Source: Gymnothorax reevesii (Eukaryota > Chordata > Actinopteri > Anguilliformes > Muraenidae). Taken from it: a stretch of 64,000 nt of DNA. The DNA lies in contig CM056583.1 in NCBI GenBank assembly GCA_029721435.1, positions 49,020,620 to 49,084,619 on the forward strand. Reading direction: 5' to 3'. Positions 1 to 13,761 of the stretch are shown piece by piece. The notes beneath the pieces were generated by a model. The model was not told the DNA's origin. It was given only the letters and a program-made list of their open reading frames with translations, and did no database searches. Position numbers and translations under genes: made by a program. Position 1 is the stretch's first letter, and each line of letters opens with the position of its first letter.

Positions 1-529
1 ATTTATTTAGTTTTGTTGGCTTATCCAATATGGTTTCCTCTGCCCACAAGTTTGCAGCATCAGTTCCACTCCGAATCTCGCTGGTACTGACTCCCAGGAA
101 GAAAGGGGGAAAAACACAGTCAATACAAATCTCCTCCAGTCTGTAGTGGAAATGACTTCATAAGCAGGGCCAAATTGAATTGCCTTTTCTCCCATTTCCC
201 TCTGCTGTAGCAGGTGGGAACACGGCATTGAAAAGAAATTTTGGATGATGTTGATGTTTATCCAGCCTGGTAGGAGGGTAGGACTCATTTGAAGTGGGAA
301 CGACAGAAAGAGCCTCTTGTTTTTAGCACGGCAAAGTGCGTTTTAAACCTGGCAAAATAAAATAAAAATAAATAAGTGCATTTCTGAAAAAGCGAGGCTG
401 ATTTCGTCGCAATCTGTACACACGTGATGGAAAAAAACAGGCAAAAAAAACAAAAAAAAAATTTGTTGTCCCCAGAACACAGCGTCCTGTCATGGCGTTT
501 GGGTAATTTCCCCCCCCAATTCTCGTGGA

Positions 530-960
530 GCGCTCGACGGCAATGGAGAAGGAAGAGGCCGAGCTGCCGGATTTGCGCTAGCCGGCCGGCGCTCCGCTCT
601 CTCCTTGCTAATCCGCATCGTCCTGTCCGTCCGCCACCCGGCTCGGCCGGCGAGGTCCGACTCGAGGCGCTCGTGCATGAGCGACTTCGGTCCTCACACG
701 CAACCTCCCTCTCTCCCCTGCCGACCCATCGCGGCCCCCGCCAAACGCTGTTTACCACAACTGGCGAAAAACAAATCGCGAGATCAACAAAGCTCTTCTG
801 CTAGCTTAGCGCTAAAGCTCTTTGTTGTGCCTGCGCGCTGGCGTCTGTCTGGGCTGGACGGTGTGGCAGCGGCTGCTGAAGCTCTCAGGGCTGGCACAAA
901 GCGAACAACTGTGCCAGTCTGGGAGAGGGGGTACGCCAGGGGCCCCCAGAAACGCCACGT
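530..960. promoter_or_regulatory. CpG-rich islet, function unknown
   Basis: This segment is much richer in CpG than its surroundings, with clusters such as CCGGCCGGCGCTCCGC near 580 and CCCGGCTCGGCCGGCGAGG near 640. No TATA box, Inr or convincing first exon was recognised. It may be an alternative promoter or a conserved regulatory element of tcf4, which is known in mammals to have many alternative first exons. That role is inference only. Confidence 0.3.
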
Positions 961-2009
961 CTGATCCCCACAAGGAGCCTCATTGTTACGCAGCCCCACA
1001 AACAAGGGAGAATAACACATTTAAATAACCCACTGAACAAAGCCTGTAGGAAAGGCTTTTCTGTTATTTACACTGGTACTTCTAACAGTCTAACCAGTAG
1101 AGAAAATAATAAAAAAAAAAAACAAATCTATTCGAATTGAAAGAAACTATAAACTAAAAGCATTACAAATAGGGAACTGATGTAATTTCGACACTGGATG
1201 TTGATTTAATATTTGTAAAAACACAGCTTGAAAATCATAACAAATATTTTTATTTCGTGGACTACACGATAAATATGGGAAATTCTTTGGCATGCAAATA
1301 CGCCATCAATGTGTTACTATGTCGTGCTATATGTTTTGCATATTGTTTGCATGTACGTGCATTAGCGTGCTTATGTACACGCGCGGCTCCGTGTGTGCGA
1401 TCATGTGTACATATGTACGGACATAAGCAACAGGAAACATTTTGAATTAAAAAAAAAAGTGCATTTAAATTGTGGGGTGGGTAGGGGGTGGGGGAAAAAA
1501 AAAACCTTTCTTATTTCTTTCATTGGAGGTATGTCGTGAGGAGACAAAAGGAAGTTTATTGCTGGTTAGATGTAGTTGTGAGGGGCACGGTGCTTGAATA
1601 CAGATTCCGCGTGTGAAATTTTGGCAGGCGATGCCCGTGCCCCCTGGGCACTGCCTGGGCAGAGCTGCCCCCTTTTGCATCATGGCAGCCATGCTCCCTT
1701 TGTTGTGAGCGCACTGCCTTCCACACCGAGGAGATAAATTAGTATAATTAATAACGGGGAAAAAGGGATTCCAAAATTCATTTGGGCCCTTTTAATTCCC
1801 AATTTTATTGCCCTTTGCTGTCCAAGGAGGTGAGGCTCTGCCATCAGGAAGATCAGGAGATGGGAAGACAGCTTGTGACTTTCTAGGTTCTGCTGGGAGG
1901 AGAGGGGAGGTGGGGGGAGAGCCAATCAAATGTAAAATAAAATAAGGAATCTTTGTGGTGGCTCCAGAAATGCAGCCCCGGCTCCGTCACCTGTGTTTAT
2001 TTTTCGCTT

Positions 2010-2165
2010 CGCCCGTTTTAAGATTTTTCGCCGGCCGTTTTTTTTTTTTTTTTTTTTTGGCGCGGCTCTAGCGGGTCTCTGAGAGCGTCGCATCCGCGCC
2101 CCCTCGGCCGGCGGACGGCGCGAGCGGGACGTCCGGGCCTTACTCCCAATCTCAGCCCGCTGGCC
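2010..2165. promoter_or_regulatory. Short CpG-rich islet next to a poly-T tract
   Basis: A T-run (about 2039-2058) is followed by about 100 bases dense in CpG (CGCGGCTC, CGGCCGGCGGACGGCGCGAG). It stands out from AT-rich flanks. No gene start is recognised, and a regulatory role is inferred from composition alone. Confidence 0.25.
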
Positions 2166-2646
2166 ACCCTCCACAGCTCCTTCTTTTAATAAAGAGCGCC
2201 TTTGAAGAGTCGTTAGGAGTAACGACACATTTACTGCCACCACGCTGGCTCCTCTGCCAACTTTCTGTCTTAATCCAGGGGGCATTTTAAATGGGGGTGG
2301 GCGGCGGAGAGGGGGATCGACATCTCGGCACCGCGTATTAAGGGCCGTTTGTCTGCCAATGAGGAGCTCCTCAATTTGGTGTTTTAAACCCTTTCAAATC
2401 GGGACGGGGGGATTTATTTGCGAGTAAAATCCCTAAAGAGGGGAACAGTTTTGTATGGAAGCAGGAACTTAATTAATATTCCCCTTAAGGATAAATAGTT
2501 TAGAAAGATTTGGTCAGGAATCTTTACCCCCTTCATCTGTTGTTTTGCGGCTGCCAGGGTTCAGGGATGAGGAAGGAAGGAAAATAATATTGATTTGAGA
2601 TTGTGTCCTTCTTAGCTCGCTGTCATACAGCGCTTTCAGGAGCAGG

Positions 2647-2648
<2 letters not shown>

Positions 2649-2684
<36 letters not shown>

Positions 2685-2830
2685 TGTGCGTGCGCGTTTC
2701 TGCGTCAGCTTGTGTTCTTGTTTACTCGGAGTTGTCTTTGTGCACGTGTTTGCGTGTTTTTTATGTGTATTTCTAAATGTGTGATTGTGTGTGTGTGTGT
2801 GTGTGTGCGTGTGCGAGAGTGTATGTGTAA
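2649..2830. repeat. Compound (GT)n microsatellite
   Basis: Two GT/TG runs (about 2649-2682 and 2785-2810) are separated by degenerate GT-rich sequence. Reading frames across it on both strands, such as CVCVCV or HTHTHT, are artefacts of the repeat. Confidence 0.9.
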
Positions 2831-5248
2831 ATTGCAGAAGTTGGGTGCATGAGCAGATGTTTCCTGTTTGAGACGAGGTGAAGATTATGGTTAACAATGT
2901 CTTCCTTGTAGATTTACCTTATCATATCATTCAGAATATAAATGCTTTTCTCCTTTACTTTCATATTTTACTGTGTTCTGTTACAGCCACAGGAGCGTAA
3001 TTGACCCATTTGTCCATTTATCTTGCTTTATTTTTGATAGGCTCCCATTTTCAAATGACTGGAGAGAGGAAAATAGGTTTTGGAAATGTTCATTATTATT
3101 CTGTATATTGGCTTGTACCCCCACAGTTTCAGTTCACATTTGGTTGGGTTATAGCTAAAATTACTGTCTTTTTCTCTCAAAATGGTCTCCAATGCAACTG
3201 CTGCTGTCTGTTACCGCGTTATCGCAACTGAGCATAACGATTATTATGGGTATTAAACCTACAGAATTTCTGAAGGCTTGTCTCAATATTTGTGGAGCAA
3301 CATTTGAATTTTTTGTTTCGATTTTTTTTTCCATGGAGTCCTCTTAAGCTTTCTCATAACATTGATATGTGACTGTATTGGACACCATTTTAATTCGGTT
3401 GCTGACAAAATTAGGAGTCATGAGAATTGCAACCAATTTTGGATGCAAAACAATACCCTACATAATCACGCACAACAAACCGTTGATACAAAACTGGAGC
3501 GGACCAATTAGTTTTTTGTGATTTTTTTTTTTTTTTTTTTTGGTACTTTTGCAATACATTCACTCTCAATAAATTTCAAATGAGGTCCGAATCACTGAAA
3601 AGAACTGAATTTGCTTACATTCATTATTCTCTAAAATGGTTGTGTTTAGCCAATTTTTGTGACTCAATTTTTACCGAAATATGATTATTTCCCATTTATT
3701 CTTTCCTTGTGCGCATTTTCTAAAATTTGCATTACAGTGGCTGATTTGCATTGTTTATATGAACATAATCACAAATATTAGGCTAAAAATGTTATGTAAT
3801 AAGAAGGATACTTTTCCAGACTGAGAGACACCATATCAGGGGCAAAATTCAGATATGCAATCCTATTAGAAATAATATAGAAATTTTAAAAAATCCACAT
3901 TTGGGGAGCAGGCTGGTTTTTGTGTAAGGCATTGCCCATGAACAAAGAGAGGAAATGTTTGTTTACGATGACTGTAAATATGAATTGTGAGGCGGCGGGA
4001 TCCACAGTAGAGTTGTGTGTATTGAAAGCGCGCTTTAGCTGAAACGGGTCAGTGAGCATGACTCTGTTTAGTTGGTGATTAATGTGTGATAGTGAGGTAT
4101 CAGCTGGGCAGGGCGATCTGATCACTCAGTTCTGCAGAGAAGTGCGCTGGACACTCGCCCCAAATTCATTAGGACAATTTGGGCTGAATGAGGGCAAATT
4201 GTTCGCCTGCACACCGTCACCTTCAGCGAAACTCCTCTGCAGCCGACCCTGTGAAGTGATTTTGGCAGGGACCGCGCCGGCTTTCTCCTGAGAGATGCCG
4301 CGCCGTCGGCCAGCGTCCGTGCCAGCAGCTAGAGCCATGTTCGTTTGCTCGCTTTTGTCCTAAACTGAGCTGAGCCATTTTTTTTCTGCTCGGTTTAATA
4401 TTGACACGCATGAAACCAGTGGGTTTGTTGTGTCCTAGCATCGCTTTGATATCCCTGCACACAGCCGCGAGCGCTTCAGTACTTCAGATTAGCTGTCCTT
4501 TAGTCGAAAAGTGCATGCACGCTTAGCCCCAATATCATAAAATATTATCTTTGCACAACACCACTTTTTAGGATGGAGTACTTATTTTACTGTCAATTGA
4601 TATTTCCAGGAAAGGAAGAAGAACCAAGGCTTTTCTGTGACATTTTCTCAGTACTTGTCTAGGTACGAGTTTCTCTCATTTTCAGGGCAAATTTTGAGTT
4701 CTGGAATTTTTCAGTACTCACATCCAAGATGTATGAAGCGTTGTTATAAGTATATCAGATGATTAATCACAGTGGTTTAAAATGTAATCTATATACTCGT
4801 TGTAATTTTAGCAGTTTATCTTTTTGTTGTTTTTACTGGATTTATGAGTGTTCAAACTGTTTCTTCGCACCAATGTTTTACTGACTTGCTGTAAAGGTAT
4901 TACTTAACTGAGTGTAAGTAGTCATGTTTTAACACATACAGCATCAAGCCTCATTAAAACTCGCCAAGGGCGGAGATTTGGCAGGAACTTGACAGCAGTG
5001 TGACCACAGTGACTCCCTGTCACCTCTGCACCGAGGCGGGCTGACTCGCCGTTGGGGCTGCCTGCTGTAATGTAGCACGGCGTCATGGTAACGGCGGAGA
5101 TTGACAGGTCGTTCCCCTGGACGGTGCCCCTGTGCCGATGGATCCGGGAGATGGAATTAACCTGCGCTGACCAGAGGCGGGAGGACAAGGCGGGTTTGGC
5201 ACCTCTGGCCGTGGCTGTGGGGTGGGGTTGGGTGGGGTGGGGGGGGGG

Positions 5249-5325
5249 GGGGGGGTTTGGACGAGTCAGGTCTGTATTACCCCTTGGGTGGGGTTAATAC
5301 AGAACTGACTCGACCAAACCCCCCC
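5249..5325. repeat. Near-perfect 35-bp inverted repeat (foldback hairpin) at the end of a G-run
   Basis: The left arm (5249-5283) and the reverse complement of the right arm (5291-5325) agree at 32 of 35 positions, with a 7-base loop. Each arm carries the core TTTGGNCGAGTCAG and ends in a G or C run. A pure G-run (about 5239-5255) abuts and overlaps the left arm. It could be a small foldback element, a hairpin-forming regulatory site or a replication-slippage palindrome. I know of no family for it. Confidence 0.75.
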
Positions 5326-5369
5326 ACGGTCCATCGCTACAAAATGAACAGCACTGAAGAAAGGAGGTA

Positions 5370-5401
5370 GGGGCCTTCATTCAAAAAAAAAAGGCCCCTT
5401 C
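5370..5401. repeat. Small GGGGCC...GGCCCC hairpin with A-rich loop
   Basis: GGGGCCTT and AAGGCCCC-type arms flank a loop containing ten or so A residues, some 50 bases downstream of the larger foldback. No function is assigned; it could be chance. Confidence 0.35.
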
Positions 5402-6829
5402 AGTTTCGCACCCGCGGTATTTTCCAACCTTCTCGGCCCCAAGATAAGGGAACGGCCGTGAAAATGGGTCCACCTGTCCTGGCTCGCTTTTTCGAGCGCC
5501 CTGGTCCGACAGTTCCAAAAAAGAGCCGAGCGGCGCTGCTTCCTCGCGCCTTTGTCCACTTCGGAGAGAGGAAAGCGACGGGTTTGCATTGCACTCATTA
5601 TCTTCCTGCAGCTGTTAATCTGTTTTTTTAACAAGCGTTTGGGCCCGGTCTGAGGTGTGGAGAACGGTTCATTATAATTTGTGACCTTGCCTTCTTTTAA
5701 CACGCAGCTCCTGCTGTGTGTTTCCCTCTCTCTCCTTTTCTCCGCTTCCATCAGGCTTTTAGGCAATTAAACCTGCAGATATTGGCATTCAGGCTCAGTA
5801 CAGTGCATTCCGGAAATTACCGCAACATCTGACTGGCTACCGCAATTAGACTGATGGAGCTTTGATTGAATTAAAATGGATGTAGAAGAGGGAACTTTGG
5901 TGTAGCTCACTTCAACGTCTCATCTCTCTTCAGTTACTGGTGTCAACAGTTTAACAACACCGATCTAATCACCGGCCAATGCCAGGCTGGCTGGATCCGA
6001 TTCACAGAATATTCGGCCCTAGTGGCTAGATGTGTTATTCATCTGAATAAATGATGTTTATATTTTGCTGTCTGCTACCTAGTTAAGACAGCAGCTTGTT
6101 TTGCATTAAATCGTGTGGATTTTGTCATGGCGCTTGGTCAGTGACTTATTTTGACTGAGCTTTAAAATGCCGAACTAAGTTGGAACTTTTTGTCAGCGTT
6201 AGTTAACGTTACTTTTGAATGTATGGCAGTTTTTACATTTTTTTTTGCTATATTAATGATGCAAACACTATGTTGGATAGATTTTTGGAATGTTTTTAGT
6301 CAGAATTCTAAAACACTATCGTTTGCGCTCATTGGCAGTCATTGTTACATCAGCATAAGAATGTTCAGTTAGTAATTTTCTAATCACATATTAGTGACCT
6401 ACATGTTTAATGCGCAAATGCTTAACGTTGTACTCCACCTTAACGACGGAGAGAAATGGAGATTCTTTGCAGGTGAAGGACATGTCCCATCTGGAGAGCT
6501 CTGTGATGATGTCAGAGACACTTGTAAACAAATCCAACAATAGAAACACTCGATAAATATAAATAAGAACGGAATTAGCACATTGAGACATCAGAGAGAA
6601 ACCACGGCTACCCAATGTGTCTGCAATGGAAGTGCGATTTATTTCATTTACGCCCAGGAAGGGAAAAAAATGATCTAGCGCCTGCTGGGTTCCATTACTT
6701 TTCATTTGGGCACTGAGCTATTATCTGATTTAAGAGGACATTGTTAGCGAAATGATTGTTTGTAATATAGCGCTTGTTATTATTGTGATTGTCATCGGCT
6801 TCATTATCATTATCGTTATGGCGAGCAGC

Positions 6830-7400
6830 TCTAGGAGGAAGACGGCCATTAGCGGCGTAATCTTCTGTCTTTTTATAAACCTCGTCCGTTGGTATTTGAG
6901 AGAAAGCCTGGTTTGATCCTCCCCGAGCTTAGCTGGGGAACGACGTAGTGCATTTGATCAGAGATTACACCGTACATCGCTTCTGGTCCGACCCTGGCTG
7001 GGCCCTCCCGGTTTCCGCGGTAGTGATCCTAGAGGTATTTAAAGTGTCATTATGTGGCAGCTTACAGTAGAGCAGTCTCTTTACCGATCACGGCGCATGC
7101 ATGTCGGCAGGGGGGGCGGTGCATTGGATTATACTTATGCCGCATGACGATTCATCTCGGAAAACGCTTGTACTTGTGTTATTTTGAGAAGCCCGTGAAT
7201 AAGCGGCGTGGATGTAACCCGGCGCTCGCGTGCGCCGTGCTGTCAGTATGTCAGCGCGCTAATCATCATCATCTTCGTGGGGGAAAGACGATGGAGTCGC
7301 AAGGGGGAGGGATGTCAGCACGTGTGATCTGACTCGCGAGACATCGAGACTGGCGAAAGAAAGGCACTGCGCACCAGTCACGGCCCTTAAGTATGCGGAC
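6830..7400. promoter_or_regulatory. CpG-enriched intronic segment
   Basis: CpG-containing words are frequent (GCGGCGTGG, CGGCGCTCGCGTGCGCCG near 7200-7240) compared with flanking AT-rich DNA. No exon with matching splice sites was recognised. It is a candidate conserved regulatory element or alternative first exon region by composition only. Confidence 0.25.
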
Positions 7401-9239
7401 ATTTGTAAACGCTGGGCAAAAAAACAACAATAACAATAATAAAAAATAACGGCCTCCTGCACGGTTTTAAAAAAACTTTAAGAAGTGGTTGAAAGAGAGA
7501 AGCCGTTGAAGGAATCCAAACTGGAGCCAAACACCTTAATTGTGATGCATTTCCTGATTCTCTCTCTTCCATTGCCGACGCTGCTCTGGTGCCATATGGT
7601 GTACCATGGAACATTTAACTTGTCAGATATAATGGATTGTCCTGGAAGCAGATTTTTGCTTTGAGCGCTCGGCTTCTCTCTTGCATTTCGGTCGGGGCTG
7701 CGGGCTGCAGGATGAAGGATCGCGACGAGATCGAGCCGGAGACTCACGCTCTCGATTCCCCTCCAGACAGTGACCTATTTGCCACCAAACTTTCCCTGAG
7801 CTGAGAGGCATTATCCCGGCCTTGGCCCTCACAGAAAGCCTGTCACTATCATTTAAGTCCTCAGTAAGGGATAGGTTGTGCGACTAATTCCGATATCTCG
7901 AGCATGGAAATGCTGGTGTAATTCTCCTTAGAATGAGTAAAAGATAACCACTCCTCCCTCCCCACTCCCAACAGGCCTCACTGCCAAGGTTCTTTATGCA
8001 CTTGTTTCCTTGTTTTTATGTCTGGTGCCAGTGTATATACGCTGAGCTGGATCAAATTTCTGTCAAACAGCCTGTCAATATCTGATCAGATAAGTGCCTG
8101 TTCATGGCTTAATGTTAGCAGCTGTGTTCCGAGCTTCACACTTTCGAATTTAAATGTGAATTCAGGCCCTTTGAAGCGGCAAACACACTCTTTAATTTCT
8201 CCGTTTCTGCTTTTACGGGATTTCTGAATTTTTACGGGATACTTGATTCCAGGCTTTCTGCGCGAGCCAGTTTTTTTTATGACTTCACTTCTAGATTTCA
8301 AAGTGCATTGAGTTAGTTGCTGGGGACACAACAGTCAATTACATTTTATAGTATAGGACGTTTTTTGAATGATTGTAGTTGACGCAGACGGGTAATTACT
8401 TTCATCCGGCTTCCTGCCTCAAGTTCCCAGAATGCAGAGTAAGGATGTTCGGTCCAGATAGGGACAATGGCAGTGAAATGCATTATGGGAGTTGATGAAT
8501 TTGTTGCAGAAGCACAGATTGCCCTGTTTATGGCTTAATTAAAAAGAGTATTGAAATTAACTGCTGACCAATATTGATTCCTTTGTTAACAGGCGTATAG
8601 CGCATTGATGAAATTACAATTGAATCATGCTTTATGTCCGCAGTGAAATAACATTTCAGGTCCTTTATTGCAGATAGGGACATATCCCCATGTTATTCAG
8701 CTGTCCCGAAGCCTGCCTGCTTTCCCTTTTTTTAAAGATTATCCTCTGCCACACAGGGGAAAAGCCAGCCTCTGGGCGGCAGGACAATCACAAGCCAGTT
8801 TCCGGTGCCCACCTCCATTTCTATGTGAAAGGAAAAGCCATTCTTCTCCCTGTTTGTATTCATTCCACTCTGAATTCCATTTTGTGTATGGGCGACTTTC
8901 AAATTACAGTGTCTAGTTATCTCGCATTTCAAAGCCTGCCTGTTTCAGCCTAGACTCGAAATGGTCACAGACCCAAATCTAGCCTAAGAATTCAGCAATT
9001 TGCCCTCACTTCGCTGCTGTGGTAGAACAGACAAAAAAGGATTAGGCAGCCACCGCTTTGAAAGGGAATTTCATTTGAGGAGTTGCTGCTTGTGTTTTTT
9101 TAGAGGGAGTTGAATAGGTGGCAGGGTGTGTAATGCGTCGCAGAACGAACGGGAGTTTCGAAGCCTGTCAGAGGGGCGCATTTTAAAAATAAAAAGCCGT
9201 TGAGGAAAGGGGGAGGCTGTATCGTCGTCTCTGTATCCG

Positions 9240-9990
9240 GCAGAGTTGTATTTGCAGGCAGTGTGGAGGGCGCCCTCTGGATATGTGATCTGTATCATCG
9301 GAGCTGGCTGCCAGGTCTCTGAACCAGGCTGGGTGGGCACAAGCTTGAGCCCCCTGCGCCCGCCTGCGCTGCACATGCGCCAGGGCGACCACCCTTCCTC
9401 CCCCCCCCCACTTCCCCCGCGGGACACCTCATCTCCACTAGCCCAGTCACAAGGACACCAAGAAGAGGGGGCACCAGAAAAATCAGCTCTCAGCCCCTGA
9501 CTCCTCCCCCTGTAGCACTGAGCCCTGCCCCCTCAGACCAGAGAGGGCTGTGGGAGCGTCTGTGAGTGGGAACGAAGCCCTCCTCAACGCGGCCCCCCGA
9601 CCACACCGCTCAGCATCTAGCTGCGCCCATAATACCCTGTGGCTCTACCTTGTGGCTTCCGAACGGCTCAGGAAGTCTATTATTCTGATTACCGAATCTA
9701 AACAAGATGGGATTGCGTTCCCCGAGGGGCAGCGGCAGCGGCACACCTGGACGCAGGTGCGAGCGCAGGCGGACTCGCGGTACCCGGCGGAACGCGGAGC
9801 CTTTGAGGTCGGAGCGGGTTTTACGGCCCCTCGTCTCTCTCTCTCCTCGAGCCTCTTGGTGCCTCAGCAGCTGCAGCCAGACCCCTCCCTCCCCTCACCC
9901 GCCCGTCTTCGTCTCCAGCTGTTCCTGACGGATCACCTGCTCTCCCAGCACAGAGCCACCGCAGCCCTCCTCAGCCAGCGCTCCATAATT
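9240..9990. promoter_or_regulatory. GC-rich segment with C-runs, candidate regulatory region
   Basis: The segment is GC-rich, with a run of Cs at about 9404-9412 and CpG clusters around 9720-9850 (GGCAGCGGCAGCGGC). Several frames are open across it (up to 190 codons), but none resembles a known protein, so they look like by-products of low stop-codon frequency. An octamer-like POU motif (ATTTGCAT) follows at about 10051. Confidence 0.25.
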
Positions 9991-12900
9991 ATGTTTGGGG
10001 GGAGGGGGGTGGGGGGTGTGAAGCTCTGGGATCCACTACAGCCTCTCCATATTTGCATATCGCACACACAGGAAAAGCTTTTGGTTGGCCCAGAATTTCT
10101 CAGTCAGAGTAGGCTAATCTAATTCGCCTTGTGGAACATCCGGTTGAGGTGTGTCCACTTGTCCGCTCGTTTTATTTTATTTCCAGTGAGCTGTCTTCCT
10201 CTAAGAACTCGAACATTAATTCCTTAAAGTGTCATTTTTCACGTAAGGTTTCCCCTAAGTAGGTTCTAAGTCAGAAAAAACATTATTTTCATACTATAGG
10301 ACATTGTCACTTACATACTCTGTATTCGCTGGTTGCAGCACTTTCCTGGAACTACATCACATTTATATTGAGACAGATATTCAAACTTAGGATGCCATGT
10401 TCTAATGGCCAGAGCATTACATCATATGGAAAATATCAGGATCTTGAACAAAATTTTATATTTCACTGTAATTCAGCTGGACATATATGGGATAGTTGTA
10501 AACCTGGTGATCGCCTCCAGAATTTTAAAATAGACCCAAAGTTCCTGAGCTTTGAATGGTGCAGCTGCATTTGATGGACCCATATATGGGTCTGTTGGTT
10601 CTATGGGGTGAAGGTGTAAGTTATAATTGTAATGTTGCTGGAACTGTCCTTTTGGTTGGACCCCTTTGAGAATCTCTGGTTTGATGGTGTTAAGTCACTG
10701 AAGACTCGGCTGTAAATGTGTCTCGGCTTGAAAGTGGCTGCTCACTGCTGGCGTTTCTCAGTCATGAGCTTGGGTGCGCAAAAAAAAAGCTTAGCCTCAT
10801 CCCAGAATATCCGTGTCAGTTCCAAGGGATGCTGAAGATGTATACTGCATACATCTATGGCATGACATGGCAGTGCTCGTTTTATCTTAATCAGTGCCAA
10901 GTACAACTCCCGACAAGGTCCCTGATGAGGCCAAGTGTAAATTGAAGCAAGAACTTTACCAATGCCAAATGCGACGCCTGACAAAATCCTTACGGATGCC
11001 AAGTGTAACTCCTCGAATGAATCTTAACTTTCCTAATGGGAAGCCAAGTGTAACTGGGGGTGCTGTTAATGGATGTCTTTGGGAAGAGGTGAGAGGAGGG
11101 TCCCAAACGTCCCATGCAGTATGCATGACCATGAGCTGTGATGCAAAATTCATGTGGCACGTGTGCCCTGTCATCGTTTCACCCGTCGTACAGAGCACGA
11201 TCACCCTGCTACGTCAGCCTGAGTATTTCACTGGGAATCGTTATACTTGCAATGACCATAGCCCACTGACCGTCAGTCAGAAATAAAGATAGGAAGCAGT
11301 GGACTTGCAGTGGAGCTGCTAAGGGTTTAGCGGCTTTGTGTTGGTCATTTTCATTTGTTGTGTTATTGAAATCTTTACGACTAGTGTTCGTCTGGATTTG
11401 AATTCAGAATTCAACATTTTATGGAGACAATTATCGTACCTTGATTCCATGCTAATATAGAATTAAAGCAAAGATGCAGAGAAGTTTGCTGGTGATCTTT
11501 GATGAAAATAGGTGGGAACCTTGGGCAATATTTGCACCAGCGCTTAACAGAGCCCTCAGTACAATTACCTGTTTTTCACTCTGCATTTTCTACAATAATC
11601 TGTGTGGCAAGAGCCACAGCTGATTGTAATGGCTCATTTTTAGATGTTTCATCCTTGGGTTTGAGCGGGTGAACTTAGCCAGGTCGAGTGTGTGACTGCC
11701 GTAGTCATAGCCGCAGCAGGAATAGCGCACATGAAAGTGAAGAGGCGTCTCCGGCTGTAAATGTAGACGCATATGAAGCCAGGAATGACAGACAGAGGAG
11801 GAGAGGCAAGAGCGGGGTCGTCTCGCCCAGCTGACCGGCTTTCAGCCGCCTGACGGCTCGTAATGAGCGGAAATCCCAACCAGGTTTCCACTCAGACCTC
11901 CGACCCCATCTCACCCAGCCCACCCCAGCCCAGCCCACCCCATCGCAGCCAAACGTGCGAAGTCTAGAGTAGGAGTCATACCACTCTCTTGACCTGCTCC
12001 CGTTCTTCGCGTCCGACCCTTCGGCGATGGCTAGGGTACATGCGGACTTCTATCCACACAAACTCACCTCTCTGGTTACCCCCTTCCTGTCAGCACTGGC
12101 CTCTGTGACTTTGTGCTGCTTGGGTTTGGGACGATGTTTGTGTTTGTGCTCCTGTCGGGGCGGAATCGTTGAGCATTTTGTCCGCCGCTCTCAGACGCAG
12201 CAAGCTGCTGCCATTTGCCTCTGTCCCCCCTTGTTTCTTATGGAGACCTTCGTAAAGCTTCGGTGCCAGACAGGGCACACCCCATAAGCGCTTTACATTC
12301 AGCCTACAGTCTACAAAGGCTTGGTCCTAGTTTAAAGAGCCTGTGTTTACATACTGAACTGATATTTTAAAGAGCCATTATTTTTATACAAACAGGAACC
12401 TTGCAGTTGGTTAGCGAAGTCAAAATGTGATACCTCATGATTCCCCAAAGGAGCAGGCGATGCGTACTTGGCTGGGAAGATTGTAGGCATAGAGATGGTA
12501 AAAAAAAAAAAAAATTCTCGCTGCACTTTTCGATGGAGCATTCAACTCCTCCAATAGAAAAGATTCCGCATCAAAAAAAAAAAAAAAAAGTCTGCGTCAA
12601 GCAAACCCAATTACTGCCATATTTATCACACAAGCCTCTGTGGAAAGGACTTTGGCAGGGGGGGGGGGGGACGGGTCCTTGGATTCCATTTCAGGGGTGT
12701 AGGGGCTCAGTATTATGTAAGCAGTTTCCCTCCATCCTGGGCTAATGTGTAAATGGTGAGAGGTGGAGGTCTGGCAGGTAGAGGTGATTATAAATGACTA
12801 TGGGAAGGGAGATTAGCCCTGCTGTGGGGCAGTGTCCCTCTACAGGGCCTGTATCAGCCTGGGCAGCGCTGTGCTCTGTGAAGGCCCCTTCACCCTGTCT

Positions 12901-13690
12901 GATGACTGGGACTGGTGATTAGGACAAGGGACCTCAGACAGTGGGCTGAGATGCTGTGGTCCCACTGCGCATAAGGTACTCCATGTGAGTCCCCTCGACG
13001 TCTAGCTAACTAAATGTTAAAGACATAAAAGTGGTGGATTTAAAGAATTGTGAAAGTACTCATCTAGTATTGACTTAATTTAGTATTACAGCAGAAAAAC
13101 ATTATTTTTCCCACCTAATTTAGCATGAAAAAAAACATAATTGGTGTCGGGTATTGTTTCATAACTAATTTTGTTGCTTTCTAATGTGTTAATCAGTCTT
13201 TTTTTGGTCAAATTCACTCATTTAGGAAACTATTTGCGTTAATTGCTGAAATGTTTTCATTTAATAATGTATCTGTATGTTGGCTCTTTGTAGTGCATTT
13301 TTATTCAATTTTATTTCGACTTAGTCATCTTCAGCTATGTGCTACTCCTCACAGTGAACCACAGATATTTGCATTTATTTATTTATTTATTTTGCTCTTT
13401 GACATTAATGCTTAGGGGCAATTTGATAAATATTTCGCATGAATTAATTTGTAAAGTAAGACTAATCAGAGAATTTCAATGTAAAATTGAACATAACGAT
13501 GCATATGTGTCTGAATATATTAGGCTTGAATTATGCAACAGTTCTTCGCTGAATTCAACCTACAGTGTGAATACCTTATAATCATTTTAATTTCAGTTCC
13601 ATGTAGTTGTTAAGAAGCTATTGTGGCTGAATGATCAGGAAAAGAAAAGGACTGACACTGTAGTACTGCCTTTGTGCCTCTCTCTCTCCC

Positions 13691-13695
<5 letters not shown>

Positions 13696-13738
<43 letters not shown>

Positions 13739-13761
13739 GCACACACACACACACACACACA
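13696..13761. repeat. (CA)n microsatellite with GTGCGCGC interruption
   Basis: An uninterrupted CA run is broken once by GTGCGCGC and then continues to 13761. It is a simple repeat with no coding value. Confidence 0.95.

Noticed and set aside
7712..7804. ATG frame MKDRDEIEPETHALDSPPDS, considered as an alternative tcf4 first exon
   Set aside because: It terminates after 30 codons, and the point where it could splice lacks a donor consensus.
9550..10122. 190-codon plus-strand open frame
   Set aside because: Composition is low-complexity (Ser/Pro/Leu/Gln-rich), it shows no family similarity and it sits in a GC-rich islet; it is best explained by few stop codons.
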